Assembly: GCF_022458985.1 (NCBI RefSeq)
Contig: NC_061779.1
Span: forward strand, 10,614,501-10,678,500
DNA from: Mugil cephalus
Taxonomy: Eukaryota; Chordata; Actinopteri; Mugiliformes; Mugilidae
Direction of reading: 5' to 3'
Length of the DNA stretch: 64,000 bases
The translations under genes were made by a program, and so were the position numbers. The first letter of the stretch is position 1; the number at the start of each line of letters is the position of its first letter. The notes beneath the pieces were generated by a model. That model was not told where the DNA came from. It saw only the letters and a program-made list of their open reading frames with translations, and did not search any database. Below, piece by piece: positions 55,190 through 64,000 of the stretch.

Positions 55190-57180
55190 AGTGTGAGGGA
55201 TGGAGGAATGAAGGATGAATATTTAAGTAACGCCGTCCGCGGCGCGCGGAGGAAGACTCAGATCCTCAATCCTCCCGACGCGGTGTCAGAGCCGCTGACC
55301 TCCGTCTGCAGCCGCTCCGCTCTCAGGCACACTTGATTGAAAACTCTTTGTCTCAGAGCCGATTAAAACCAGACTCCTTAAGCAGATTAAGACGCCACAA
55401 TCATAACATCAAAAAAAAAGAAAAGAAAAAAAAAATCAAGATGAGGTTGCACTTTATTTATTGATTTATTTATTTATTTTTGCTCATTTGCAACCCCCCC
55501 GGTGTTATCCCGCCCACCACGCCGCAGAATTACAGCTATCAGTAATCATCAAACAAGAAAATATTCCGCGTGCGTTTGTGCATGCCGCTCGTTTTTACAC
55601 CCTTCGACTACTCTGGGACGCGTTGTGCTCTCCTAGCAGACGTGGTAAGGAGGATGAATACATTTCCCTGACAAATCTGCTCCGGTCGTCGCCTCCCTCT
55701 CTGACCACGCCGCCTGCGTCGACTGCAGCGGCTCCGCGGTTGCGTGCCAACCTCCCTCCGCACTCTTTTCAAACGTGCGCACCAGCCCTCCGTGCTCAGC
55801 CCCCCCCCCGCAGCAGCAAATTGCTTTTAGCACGGCACGAGCTAGCCCAGGCTAACTTCCCCAGCGAGCGCGCAGAGGTGACGCTGGTGGATCAAACATG
55901 GCTGCCCATGTGCTACACCTGCCGCCTCCTTTATTTGGCTCCACAGTCTTTTAACCCCTTCTTGAAAAGCCACTCTTCGGTTCTACTTTCCACCACTCGC
56001 CTCCCTCCTCCGCTCTCCCCGTGCCACGGAGGGCGCCGAGCGAGCTATAGTATCCCCGGGATTAATTTCTCGACTTCACCTCGCCTTCCCCTTCTCGTGC
56101 GAAAAAATCCGCCCGAAGCAACGCGCTGTATATCACACGTGAGCAGCGCAAATGCAATTACGGAGACAGCTCCAAGTCTTTTATATGAATAAAGAGTGGG
56201 AATAATCTTTTGACATGTGGGCCTGCGCGCGCCTTACACATCTCGCGGAGGCACACGTACAGTGCGAGGCTCATTAATAATCATTATCCGCAGGTTACAT
56301 CATTCGGCTTCTTGAGGCACACGCCCCGTCGACTCAGCTGAGTCACTGGCGGTGACATGCCACCGATTGTCTTGCGAGATTCTCGTGATGTCTGTCTCTT
56401 TTTTTTTCTTAACAAGCCGCGATTCCGTCGGGATTAAGCTCAGAGGAGTTGCATTCAGGTGGCAAAAGGGAAGCAAAGGAGCATGCGGCGGATGAGCGGC
56501 CCTCTGCAAATATTTAAACCTTCTCGATTGCGAAACACCACCTCTGACACAACCCGTGGCAAACCATGACTTGCCGCGCGCCGCTGTCCTACGCATGGCG
56601 TGACACGCATGCACTCAGGCCTACGCTTCGATGTGTGTATCATCTGCGAAGGCAACGCTAATGCCTGGGAAATCCCTCTCATTTAGCAGAAAACACAGCA
56701 TCTCCATGTCTTTCAGACATGCAGAGGAGGCTGAATAGACTAATGAACAGTCAGGTGGCACTCCAGGGCCTGGACCGCTACCCCCCCTCCATCCCCACCC
56801 CACCCGCCACCCCTCTCCATCTCACACATATCAAACACACATACACTTGCGCACACATTAAAACTCAGAGGCTCTCCCGACCCCGGTGATCTGCTCGACA
56901 GTCTAATGTCTCAGGCATCTGCTCATGTCTAGTCTGGAGGGCCTTTCCCACCCTGCCCCCCAGCCCCGGCCCGCCGCACCACCAGTTCCCACAATAGTGG
57001 GAAAGCAGGCTTTTCGAAGGGAATGGGTGGAGTGGGGGGGGGGGTTGCCGGGGGGGAGTGTGGGGGGGCGGCTATTGAGGGGGGAGAGAGAGCGAGAGGG
57101 AACAGGGCTGAATGATAATGTGAAAATGCGCGGCGCTGTTCATTAACACACAAGCACCGCAGCTGCACATGTTGGCCCCG
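55190..57180. promoter_or_regulatory. CpG-rich non-coding stretch
   Basis: A run of CpG-rich pieces with homeodomain-type cores (CTCATTAATAATCATTATCC at 56271-56290; TGTTCATTAACACAC near 57138). A 243-codon ORF at 55461-56192 is open because the DNA is pyrimidine- and GC-rich; it has no domain and was not called. G runs lie at about 57030-57070. Confidence 0.3.
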
Positions 57181-57269
57181 GAACGCACGCGCTCACGTGT
57201 CCTTTCTGCTTCAGGTTTTCTGCCGAAGTCACCAGGGCAGCTCCACGCCACGACCAGGAGGGTTCCCAG

Positions 57270-57292
57270 GATATGTGTGTGTGTGTGTGTGT
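57270..57292. repeat. (GT)n microsatellite
   Basis: About nine GT units, plain simple repeat. Confidence 0.85.
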
Positions 57293-58020
57293 TTAAGGTT
57301 ACAGGCACAGAGCTGGTAAAACCAAAAAAATTTGGATTGCGATATTCAGCAGCATCACTTTATCCGAACGAGGAGGAACGCGACGTCATGCGTCGGGGCC
57401 TGACATCTTGCCCTGTTAAATAAAGTTTCTAATCGTGTGCGCAGCGTTGAAGTGGCACAATTACGCCACAGAGAGCTGTAATCAACGTTTTAAACGGCCG
57501 AGATCGAGTCAGCGCGGGTCGCCGACCGAGCGGCTCCAAGAAACGCTAAAAATTCGATGCACGGCAAAGACGCGCACGTCTGCGCACGTGCACAGATGAC
57601 AAAACGCCAGCGTTGCATACGCCAGCATGCGCCTCGTTTATGCAGCGCATTATATCCACGATGGTTTTTAAAAAGCAAACGTGGAGACGGCAGCGGTCGC
57701 CCCTCAAGAAAATTCACACGAGAATTTCAGCGCATTAGGATGCAGGAAGATACTGTACTAAATAACCACAATGCACATTTCTCGACAAAAGCAGCTTTGC
57801 ATGAATTAATCTGTGAGGTTTGTCAGGTGGAAACACGACAAACACCGCTGCCTGGTGTGCATCAGGGACTAAAGAAGCACCATGACAAGAGAGGATGGCA
57901 GGTTTCCTTCAACCGGTGCCAGCTCATTAATTTTGTTTGCTACCCAGTCCCCCCACCCCCAGCCCCCCACGCCCCCGCCTCCCCTCCTTGCACCACTACC
58001 AACTACACACCACCCTTCTT

Positions 58021-58260
58021 CACCCCCCCCCCCCCCACATCACCCCTTAACTGCTAATTAGCAGGAGCAGAAGATAGAAGAGAAAAGCGAGAGGCCATGT
58101 GTGACTGGGGAGGAAATGGAAAACTCTTCTTCTTTCCCCTCATCCTTCCTCCTGTTCCCTTCCCCCATCACACGTAGTCGCACCCCCACCCCCACCACCA
58201 CCACCACCACCTCCTGGCCACCACCATTACCAGTGGTACCCAACAGAAAGCCATGATGCA
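58021..58260. promoter_or_regulatory. Candidate element with homeodomain palindrome
   Basis: CTGCTAATTAGCAG at 58051-58064 is a perfect 14-base palindrome around TAATTA, the shape bound by paired homeodomains. A C-rich run (58024-58036) precedes it and (CCA)n near 58185-58208 follows. Confidence 0.3.
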
Positions 58261-58859
58261 GCTCACCTCCTATGCCAGCCCAGCCATTTTAGGCGTCGCG
58301 GAAAACATCTCCCAAGATGGCTCCTCTTCTGAGCGCGCCCATACTCCAGGGATCCGGCAAGGTCTTTGTTCGACTCCTGGCACAGGCAAAGTGTCTCCAT
58401 TGGCAGTACAGATGGCATCAGAGGCATAAAGGGTGAGGGTGGGAGGGGGGAGGAGGAGGAGGTGGCAATTCCGGACCGACCGTTTTTTCCCCCCTCCATC
58501 CTCGTTTTTCTTTCTTTTTTCTTTTTTTTTTTTAACGATGGCTCTTTTCAGGAATCCCAGATCTTTCTGCGTTAAGCAAAAGCCTGCAACAAGAACCAAA
58601 GAGACAAAAAAAAGAGGAATAAAACATAAAAGGTACAGGCTGTTTAAAAAAAACTATTGATTCCTTTTTTTTTTTGTCTTTAAATCTGCACTAAATGCAC
58701 GTTTGAGACAGTTATCAAAACTTTGACTGCTCTCACCAGCTTCGCTCAAAGAGCGGTTCCCTCTTGTGTGTTTTTCAGGGCATGAGTGTGTATTTTTCTA
58801 CAATAAAGGAATCCTTCACATTATAGAAGCACAAAAGATAAATCAAGGATGCCTTGGAC

Positions 58860-59650
58860 CATCCAATACATAAAACCTCGAGTGTTTTTATTCCGATTCA
58901 TTAAGGAGGCACACCGTGTTCACCTATAACAGGAAAAAAGCACAGGGAAAAGACTTGGACCGCGGCCTTTTCACATATCCAATATCTCACTGTGAAACGA
59001 AGCAATTAGCCCGGTTTGACAGCGAGCTCCGCCGCAATAGGTAGTTAACAGAATGAATGAAAACTCATCTCACTTTGGTGCTCTTTAGGCTTTAGTGGCA
59101 TTCTCCGGGCTGAGCGTATGCACAGCACAGCGCTGAAGTACCAAGTTGAAAAGTTCAGCCCCTGCCTACAGGACGGCCCTGGCCTTCTCATTGAGGCGGC
59201 ACACAATGTATCCCAAAGGCTCAGAGATTCACTACAGCTTTAAACACAGGCACCAAGAGTTTTTTTTTTTTTTTTTTAACCCTGCGTGCATAGGGTGCTA
59301 CACCACTCGACTGCATTATTAGCAGTCCCGGGGAAATCAGCACCCTGACAAAGCGTTTGGCTTCCCCCCTTTCTGCAATTTAAACAAAGCCGTAATGGGG
59401 CAACTTTTTAAATTAATAGGCTTCTCCTAAAAATCCAAAGCAAATAAATCACAAAAGAGATAAATAGGAGAATGTCAGCACTGGCTAAGCTGGTAAGGCA
59501 ACATGCTGGCGTGCCCCCAAAGCAGGTACCATCGGTAGCTGTGATGGGGCCGAGGAGACATATTGACGTGTCACAGTGGGAGAGGCATAGGTGTAAATAA
59601 TGAATTAATAGTGGCTGAATTCCATTCAGCTGCTCCAGTTTCAGGGTCTT
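58860..59650. promoter_or_regulatory. Candidate conserved non-coding blocks about 1 kb from mir-9-3
   Basis: 58860-59250 and 59290-59650 are repeat-free except for a T run at about 59262. The second part holds GTAAATAATGAATTAATAG (59593-59611) and TGAATTCCATTCAGCTGCTC, AT-rich homeodomain-like and E-box cores. They lie downstream of the pre-miRNA in its direction of transcription. Confidence 0.3.
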
Positions 59651-60439
59651 GGTTTTGTGGGTGCTGGCTCGTTGTCGTGGCTTACCAGGAGCATTTACAG
59701 CAGTGATTGTTCAGCCTTTTTTTTTTTTTTTTACATATATGTATGTGTGTACATACAGTCCCTGGCTACAGTGTTATATTTTTATTCTCACAACAGAAAC
59801 AAAATTCATCTCTTATAATGTAGCTGCATTTGGCGCCTGTAAAGTTCGGAGGCCCCTTGAAATGGAGGAAGTTTGGAGTGTTCCCCTGCAGCCACAAGGC
59901 GACCTGTTTAATATTCGGCACCACGTTGCAGGGGACCTGAATGAACTCCAAACGCACTAAAAAAAATGGGGCCAATGTTCAACTCCTCAGTTCAGTCATA
60001 AAGATCATATGAATCCTTAAAACACACTGAAGTGAGATGAAGGTGTCTGGGGAACTTAACGAGGTGCCATAGGTTACTTTTATTTGCACTTGGAGGTGTT
60101 TTTATACGCAATGTGAACAAAAATTTAGTGGTGCCTTTAGAAAAACATTTAGTTCCCCTTAAAACGACCCCCTCATCACATATCTGACACCAGGGAGTTA
60201 TAAACCGAACGTATTATCCAAAGAAAAGCCTGTGCACACATTAAAATGCATGTAAGATGAAAAATAAAAAATAAAAACTCTTATGCCACATTAAAAATAT
60301 GTATTATCTTTTACACCACTTTAGCAAACCTACGTTTTATGAATGAAATGTGGGACTATAAAAGTTTTTCTTACCTTTTGGAAGCGAAAATCCTCCTTGG
60401 GGAAGTTTAAACCTCAAAGTCGTTTAACACAGCGTTACG

Positions 60440-60523
60440 GAAGTCATTTCTACTTTCGGTTATCTAGCTTTATGACAGGCATTTAACACTCATACAGCTA
60501 GATAACCAAAGACAAAAACGCAC
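60440..60523 (-). ncRNA. mir9-3: microRNA miR-9 precursor (mir-9-3 type)
   Basis: On the minus strand, 60490-60512 is the exact 23-base miR-9-5p (starts TCTTTGGTTATCTAGC). 60452-60473 is the exact 22-base miR-9-3p (starts ATAAAGCTAGATAACC). They are joined by the 16-base loop GTGTTAAATGCCTGTC and pair into the usual hairpin. The lower stem after the 3p arm reads AGAAATGACTTCC, close to human MIR9-3 (AGAAATGATTCTC) and unlike mir-9-1 and mir-9-2. In human, MIR9-3 lies next to RHCG and POLG on 15q26.1, so the setting agrees. miR-9 controls neural progenitor exit and neuronal differentiation (established). A (TG)n run abuts the hairpin at 60532-60558. No ORF overlaps it. Confidence 0.97.
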
Positions 60524-60527
60524 CCCC

Positions 60528-60531
<4 letters not shown>

Positions 60532-60558
<27 letters not shown>
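60532..60558. repeat. (TG)n microsatellite next to pre-mir-9
   Basis: About 13 TG units starting roughly 10-20 bases from the base of the hairpin, on the side that is upstream in transcription. Confidence 0.9.
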
Positions 60559-60599
60559 CAGCTCGACATGATGCTGGTGATGCTGGTGTGATCTAGAAG

Positions 60600-61990
60600 G
60601 AGGTGAAGCTCCGTTAGTAGGCCTGTAATATTAAACAGAGAAACATGTCCAGCTCTTTTTTTTTTTTTTTGTTGTTGTTACGCAGAATAAGAATTGCGTA
60701 ACACCAAAAATACGCACGATAACAGGAAATGTAATTGATCAGGTGACACATGCAGTATTTTTCGGATACAACAACAAGCCGCAAACATCACATCACAACG
60801 TCACATTGCTGTCGTTATATAAGGTGTGTGTGGTCTGAAGGCCTGCTAATAAACCTGGTTATATTTTAAATGCATGTATTTTTCCACAACATTTCAAAAT
60901 GTTAAATGATTACTATGAACCGCTGTAGCTACAAATAAAAAAGAAAAACATTTTTTTTTTTTTTAAATGCCAGGTATAATAAGGTGCAACGTTTCACATT
61001 ATTATTGGAGCATTTTGTGCACAAAATAAAAATTTAAAATAAGATTTTTGTCCCGCTTTGAGAATGTACTTTTAACTGACACGGGATTTACGATAATTTA
61101 CATTTTTTTTTTTATTTGCCACTGCAAATAATATTAAGTTAGTTTGTAGCTCCTCTAATAACTTCCAAACCAAACAAAGTATTTTTGGTTACAGGGCGCC
61201 ACACTTGACCAATCGTTAAGTTCCACATACAGACATTTTAACACTTCTAACAAATGGCTGCTGGTATTTAAGGACCCAAACATGGCGTGTTGGTAAAGTA
61301 CCATTAAGATGGGCATAAACTTGTAATATTAAGAAGCACATTTTGTCTCCCTTAAAGGCAAAACTACTCCGGCCCTAAACCGGGACCATGAACCTGACAC
61401 CGCGTTACAATAGGTGAGGAAATGGCCCAGTGATGCAGCAGGCTAAACGATGCTCCAAGACCAACATTTGACTCTTCTTTAAAATAGTAATATATATATA
61501 TTTAAATATTTTAGGCCTTCTTAATCTAAATTAAACGGGGATGTCTGTCAGATGCCCTAATTTAGCTCCTTCAGAGCTCCTGGGGGCAGCGAATCCTCAC
61601 TTTTAATGAGAGTTGTGATTGGCCTACTTCTTGTGAAACTAGACAATTTCACATCACAGGGATTATCAGCGTCTGCTATTATAAAAACCAATTTGTTCCT
61701 GATCATTATAATAGGCGAGGGAGAGTGGTAACCTATAATACGCTGGTACTTAATACGGAACAAATGTTTAAATATATTTATACATACATATCTACATGCT
61801 AAAACACGGGCTGTTTTATAGTTAAATAATATGTTTCCCTGCGTGAAAAAACAAACTAAAATGCAACAGCAGCGTGTCTAAAATCACTGCATAACACACA
61901 TCAACATGGCATTAGATTCAGACCTGGAAATGTGATGCTGTACGTGTGCGGATGTTTTTTTTTTTTTTTCTTCCTCTGAGGCGTCTCTTA
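60600..61990. other. Probable intron or upstream part of the mir-9-3 host transcript
   Basis: AT-rich non-coding DNA between the pre-miRNA and the promoter-like block. The stretch at about 61555-61750 is repeat-free and of more even composition. No exon can be placed with confidence. Confidence 0.3.
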
Positions 61991-61991
61991 C

Positions 61992-62190
61992 CTGTGTCTG
62001 GAGCAAATTCTGGAGGCTTATGTCCTGAACTTGAAGTCGTGTTGAATTTCCCAGAGGTTTTCTTTGGTTTGTTTGTTTCCCCTTCTTTTCTCGGGTTTGC
62101 ATCGGGCCCTCTCGGGGAGTGATGAGTCCAGGTCGGTCCTCGGTGCTCCAGCTTCTGCCTCTCCTCCAGCCTGCGCGCTTCCTCTACAGT
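61992..62190 (-). ncRNA. Probable first exon of the mir-9-3 host transcript
   Basis: A strong donor, CCAGACACAG|GTAAGAGACG, ends this block at 61992 on the minus strand, in the same direction as the miRNA and about 1.5 kb upstream of it. The start is not fixed; I place it just downstream of the CRE and CCAAT motifs at 62211-62238. The ATG-led frames inside are short and unlike any known protein, so a non-coding role is preferred. In mammals miR-9-3 is made from a spliced non-coding host RNA. Confidence 0.5.
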
Positions 62191-62199
62191 CTGACAACT

Positions 62200-62245
62200 C
62201 TCTCCCGCACTGACGTCATCCCAGCCGCACTGACCAATCACAGAG
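62200..62245 (-). promoter_or_regulatory. Promoter-like block: CRE and CCAAT box
   Basis: A full CRE palindrome TGACGTCA lies at 62211-62218. On the minus strand a CCAAT-type ATTGG (62234-62238) lies just upstream of it. The surroundings are CpG-rich (62160-62290) within AT-rich DNA. The order and spacing suit a promoter firing leftwards into mir-9-3. Confidence 0.5.
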
Positions 62246-62289
62246 CCCGCTGCCACCAAAGAACGTCCGAGCGCGGCAAGACATCTCAC

Positions 62290-63853
62290 TCCTCCCCGTT
62301 TTCCCTAGATTTTTCGTTTTCGATATCGTTTTTAAATTCCTTCATTAGCACCATCACCACTACCACTAGTAATACTAAATCCACTAATACTGAAATAGTA
62401 AGTGTAGCCATACACATGAGAAAACCCTCTTTTCACCAGTGGAGAAAATATGTTTTCTCCCCTTTAATAACTTTTTAAGAACTTTCTAAGAATGTCACAC
62501 AATCGAGGGGAAAAATGCTCTTGTTCAAAGTCTTCCAGGACTTTAATCTGTTTCTAAAATTAAGACTTAAACATCACTCGTTTAGAGTTGAGTTGTAGAG
62601 GTCAGATCTGTTGTTTTCAGAAGATAGCTTAAAAACAACAAAACAACTGTAAATACATTTTTTTTTTTTTTTTTTTTGTAATTCTTGTATGTAGCTATTT
62701 TAAATCAAGAGAAAAAAAATGTAATTTCAGCTAACAAATTTCTTCTACTGGTTATCTTCCTAGAAAAGTATATAAAAAATGGTGCAAGGCCGCATAGTTT
62801 AAAAATGGTAAATTAAAAGATTTGCAACTTCCACTGCAGCACTGCCTCTTTAAAACCCGCCTAAAGCATTACAGTGAACATGTGAGCCAGATTGTTTTAT
62901 TGTGAATTTTATTATTGGAAAGTGTAACCCACATGGCGTTACGCACAATCGGACAATTGTGAATTTAGAAAAGAAAACCGGACAAAAAGAAAATATATTT
63001 CGCGCTTAACGACGTTCCAGTGGCTTCAACGGCTGCAAGAGGGTGTGAGCTTTCTTCACAAAATACAAGATCTCTGAGGTCTGAGGCGTCTGTGGCAAGT
63101 GCTGCAAATTAACATCAGGGGCCACGGCCAAGAGGAGCACCTACTGTTCCCTCCAAATCTGTTCAGTAAGAGGAAAAAATATTTTAATGTGGTAAATTAC
63201 ACCAATGATAAGACATTAAATTCGTTACCAACGCTCTGGCGCCAGGTTTAGAGCTAAAAAAAAAAAGAGAAAAAGTAATTTTAAGACACATGGCAAAGTA
63301 TAAGCTCTGAAAATTCATCTCCACTTTGCACAGAGTAAACAGTAGACATATTTCTGGCCAGGGTAAACCAGTCAATTATAATACTATTTCCAGTCAAATA
63401 TGATACTATTTCAAACCAAATGACTCATGCTCAAATAAGTTGTTAAAGTAACTAATTAGATAGCTATAAAACAAAGCACAATATACTTATATGTTTATTT
63501 ATTTATTTGGTTTTCATGGAAGACAACATTTATTCTCATGAAGCACTGCAGGCTGCAACTTTTTTTTTTAAAAAAACACCATCATTTGTGTGTACAGCCC
63601 GCAACACAATCCATAGGCAACATGTGAATTGTCCACAGCGTGAAACCAACGCATGCACGAGGCCCGTTTGAGTAAATTGAGGAGATGAGGCAGCTCTGCA
63701 CTCTTTCTTGCACACAGAGGCACAGAGGTGCAGCTGAGCGGTGCAGGAGGCAACCTTCATTTTATTCCAAAAAATGATGTCTGGCTGAAAAAGAAAAATG
63801 ATGCACTTTGACGTGTTAACAGGGCAACGGCACAATGAAACGAGTCACTCACG
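62290..63853. other. AT-rich non-coding DNA
   Basis: Long T runs near 62660 and A/T stretches throughout. ORFs here are short and without family character. Nothing else is seen. Confidence 0.4.
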
Positions 63854-64000
63854 CGCTGGAGGAGGCGCTGTCCCACGAAGGAGCGGCTGTCTGGAGGCTG
63901 GCCATCCTGCCCTCCTGCCTCGCAGTGCAGGTAATGGTAGAGATTTTCCACTTGGGAGGAATTACTAGCTACCAGCAGTGGCTGAGGCGCACGGGCAGAC
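63854..64000 (-). other. Possible exon at the right edge (partial)
   Basis: Minus-strand open frame of 47 codons entering from the window edge, containing QVENLYHYLHCEAGGQDGQP and SFVGQRLLQR. It ends at a donor-like CAGCGC|GTGAGTG. It has balanced composition and could be a coding or 5' UTR exon of a gene starting beyond the window, or an upstream exon of the mir-9-3 host. I do not recognise the protein; it does not match POLG, the human neighbour on that side. Confidence 0.25.

Noticed and set aside
55461-56192. 243-codon ORF in the desert
   Set aside because: Low-complexity proline, serine and leucine-rich translation in GC- and pyrimidine-rich DNA, with no domain, no good splice context and an AT-rich start. 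Most likely non-coding.
57557-58057. 166-codon ORF
   Set aside because: It ends in C-rich simple repeat coded as proline. No family signature.

Overview
The window is nuclear DNA from a ray-finned fish, most likely a spiny-rayed teleost. The genes have short introns with GT-AG borders and proteins that read as vertebrate orthologues. The intergenic DNA holds Tc1/mariner-like, hAT-like and LINE relics plus microsatellites. The gene content matches the gene neighbourhood of human 15q26.1: man2a2, unc45a, rccd1, cib1, gdpgp1, rhcg and mir-9-3 all have counterparts there. Here they sit in about 62 kb, with one extra gene of unusual make-up. All homology calls are from memory of the protein families; no search was run.

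Layout. 1-2640 (minus): the 5' coding exons of Golgi alpha-mannosidase II (man2a2), which runs off the left edge. 2641-8151: intergenic, with one hAT-like relic. 8152-13579 (plus): complete unc45a, 19 coding exons, 942 aa. 14389-16271 (plus): complete rccd1, 8 exons, 386 aa. 16607-18247 (minus): cib1, tail to tail with rccd1; I infer a 22-base last exon that restores the usual C-terminus. 18248-20014: intergenic with a LINE scrap. 20015-27313 (minus): a titin-like gene of about 2135 aa, almost all in one 6.27-kb exon. 28396-29493 (plus): gdpgp1, intronless CDS. 29494-33744: repeat-rich intergenic DNA. 33745-39507 (plus): complete rhcg, 11 exons, 484 aa.

39508-64000 has no convincing protein gene. 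It holds the mir-9-3 hairpin (minus strand, about 60440-60523), a promoter-like block and probable first exon of its host transcript (61992-62240), one LINE relic, many simple repeats, and several repeat-free blocks that look like conserved regulatory DNA, including paired octamer sites and homeodomain-type palindromes. Since miR-9 is a neural microRNA, I read this desert as its likely control region (inference).

The most interesting item is the titin-like gene. It encodes 21 Ig and Fn3 domains in the order of the 11-domain super-repeat of the titin A-band C-zone: one full super-repeat plus ten domains of a second, behind a short unique N-terminus, then a stop. It looks like a piece of titin thick-filament ruler standing as its own gene. 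The other genes act separately: N-glycan trimming (man2a2), myosin/Hsp90 chaperoning (unc45a), an RCC1-repeat protein (rccd1), a Ca2+ sensor (cib1), a nucleotide-sugar repair enzyme (gdpgp1) and an ammonia channel (rhcg).
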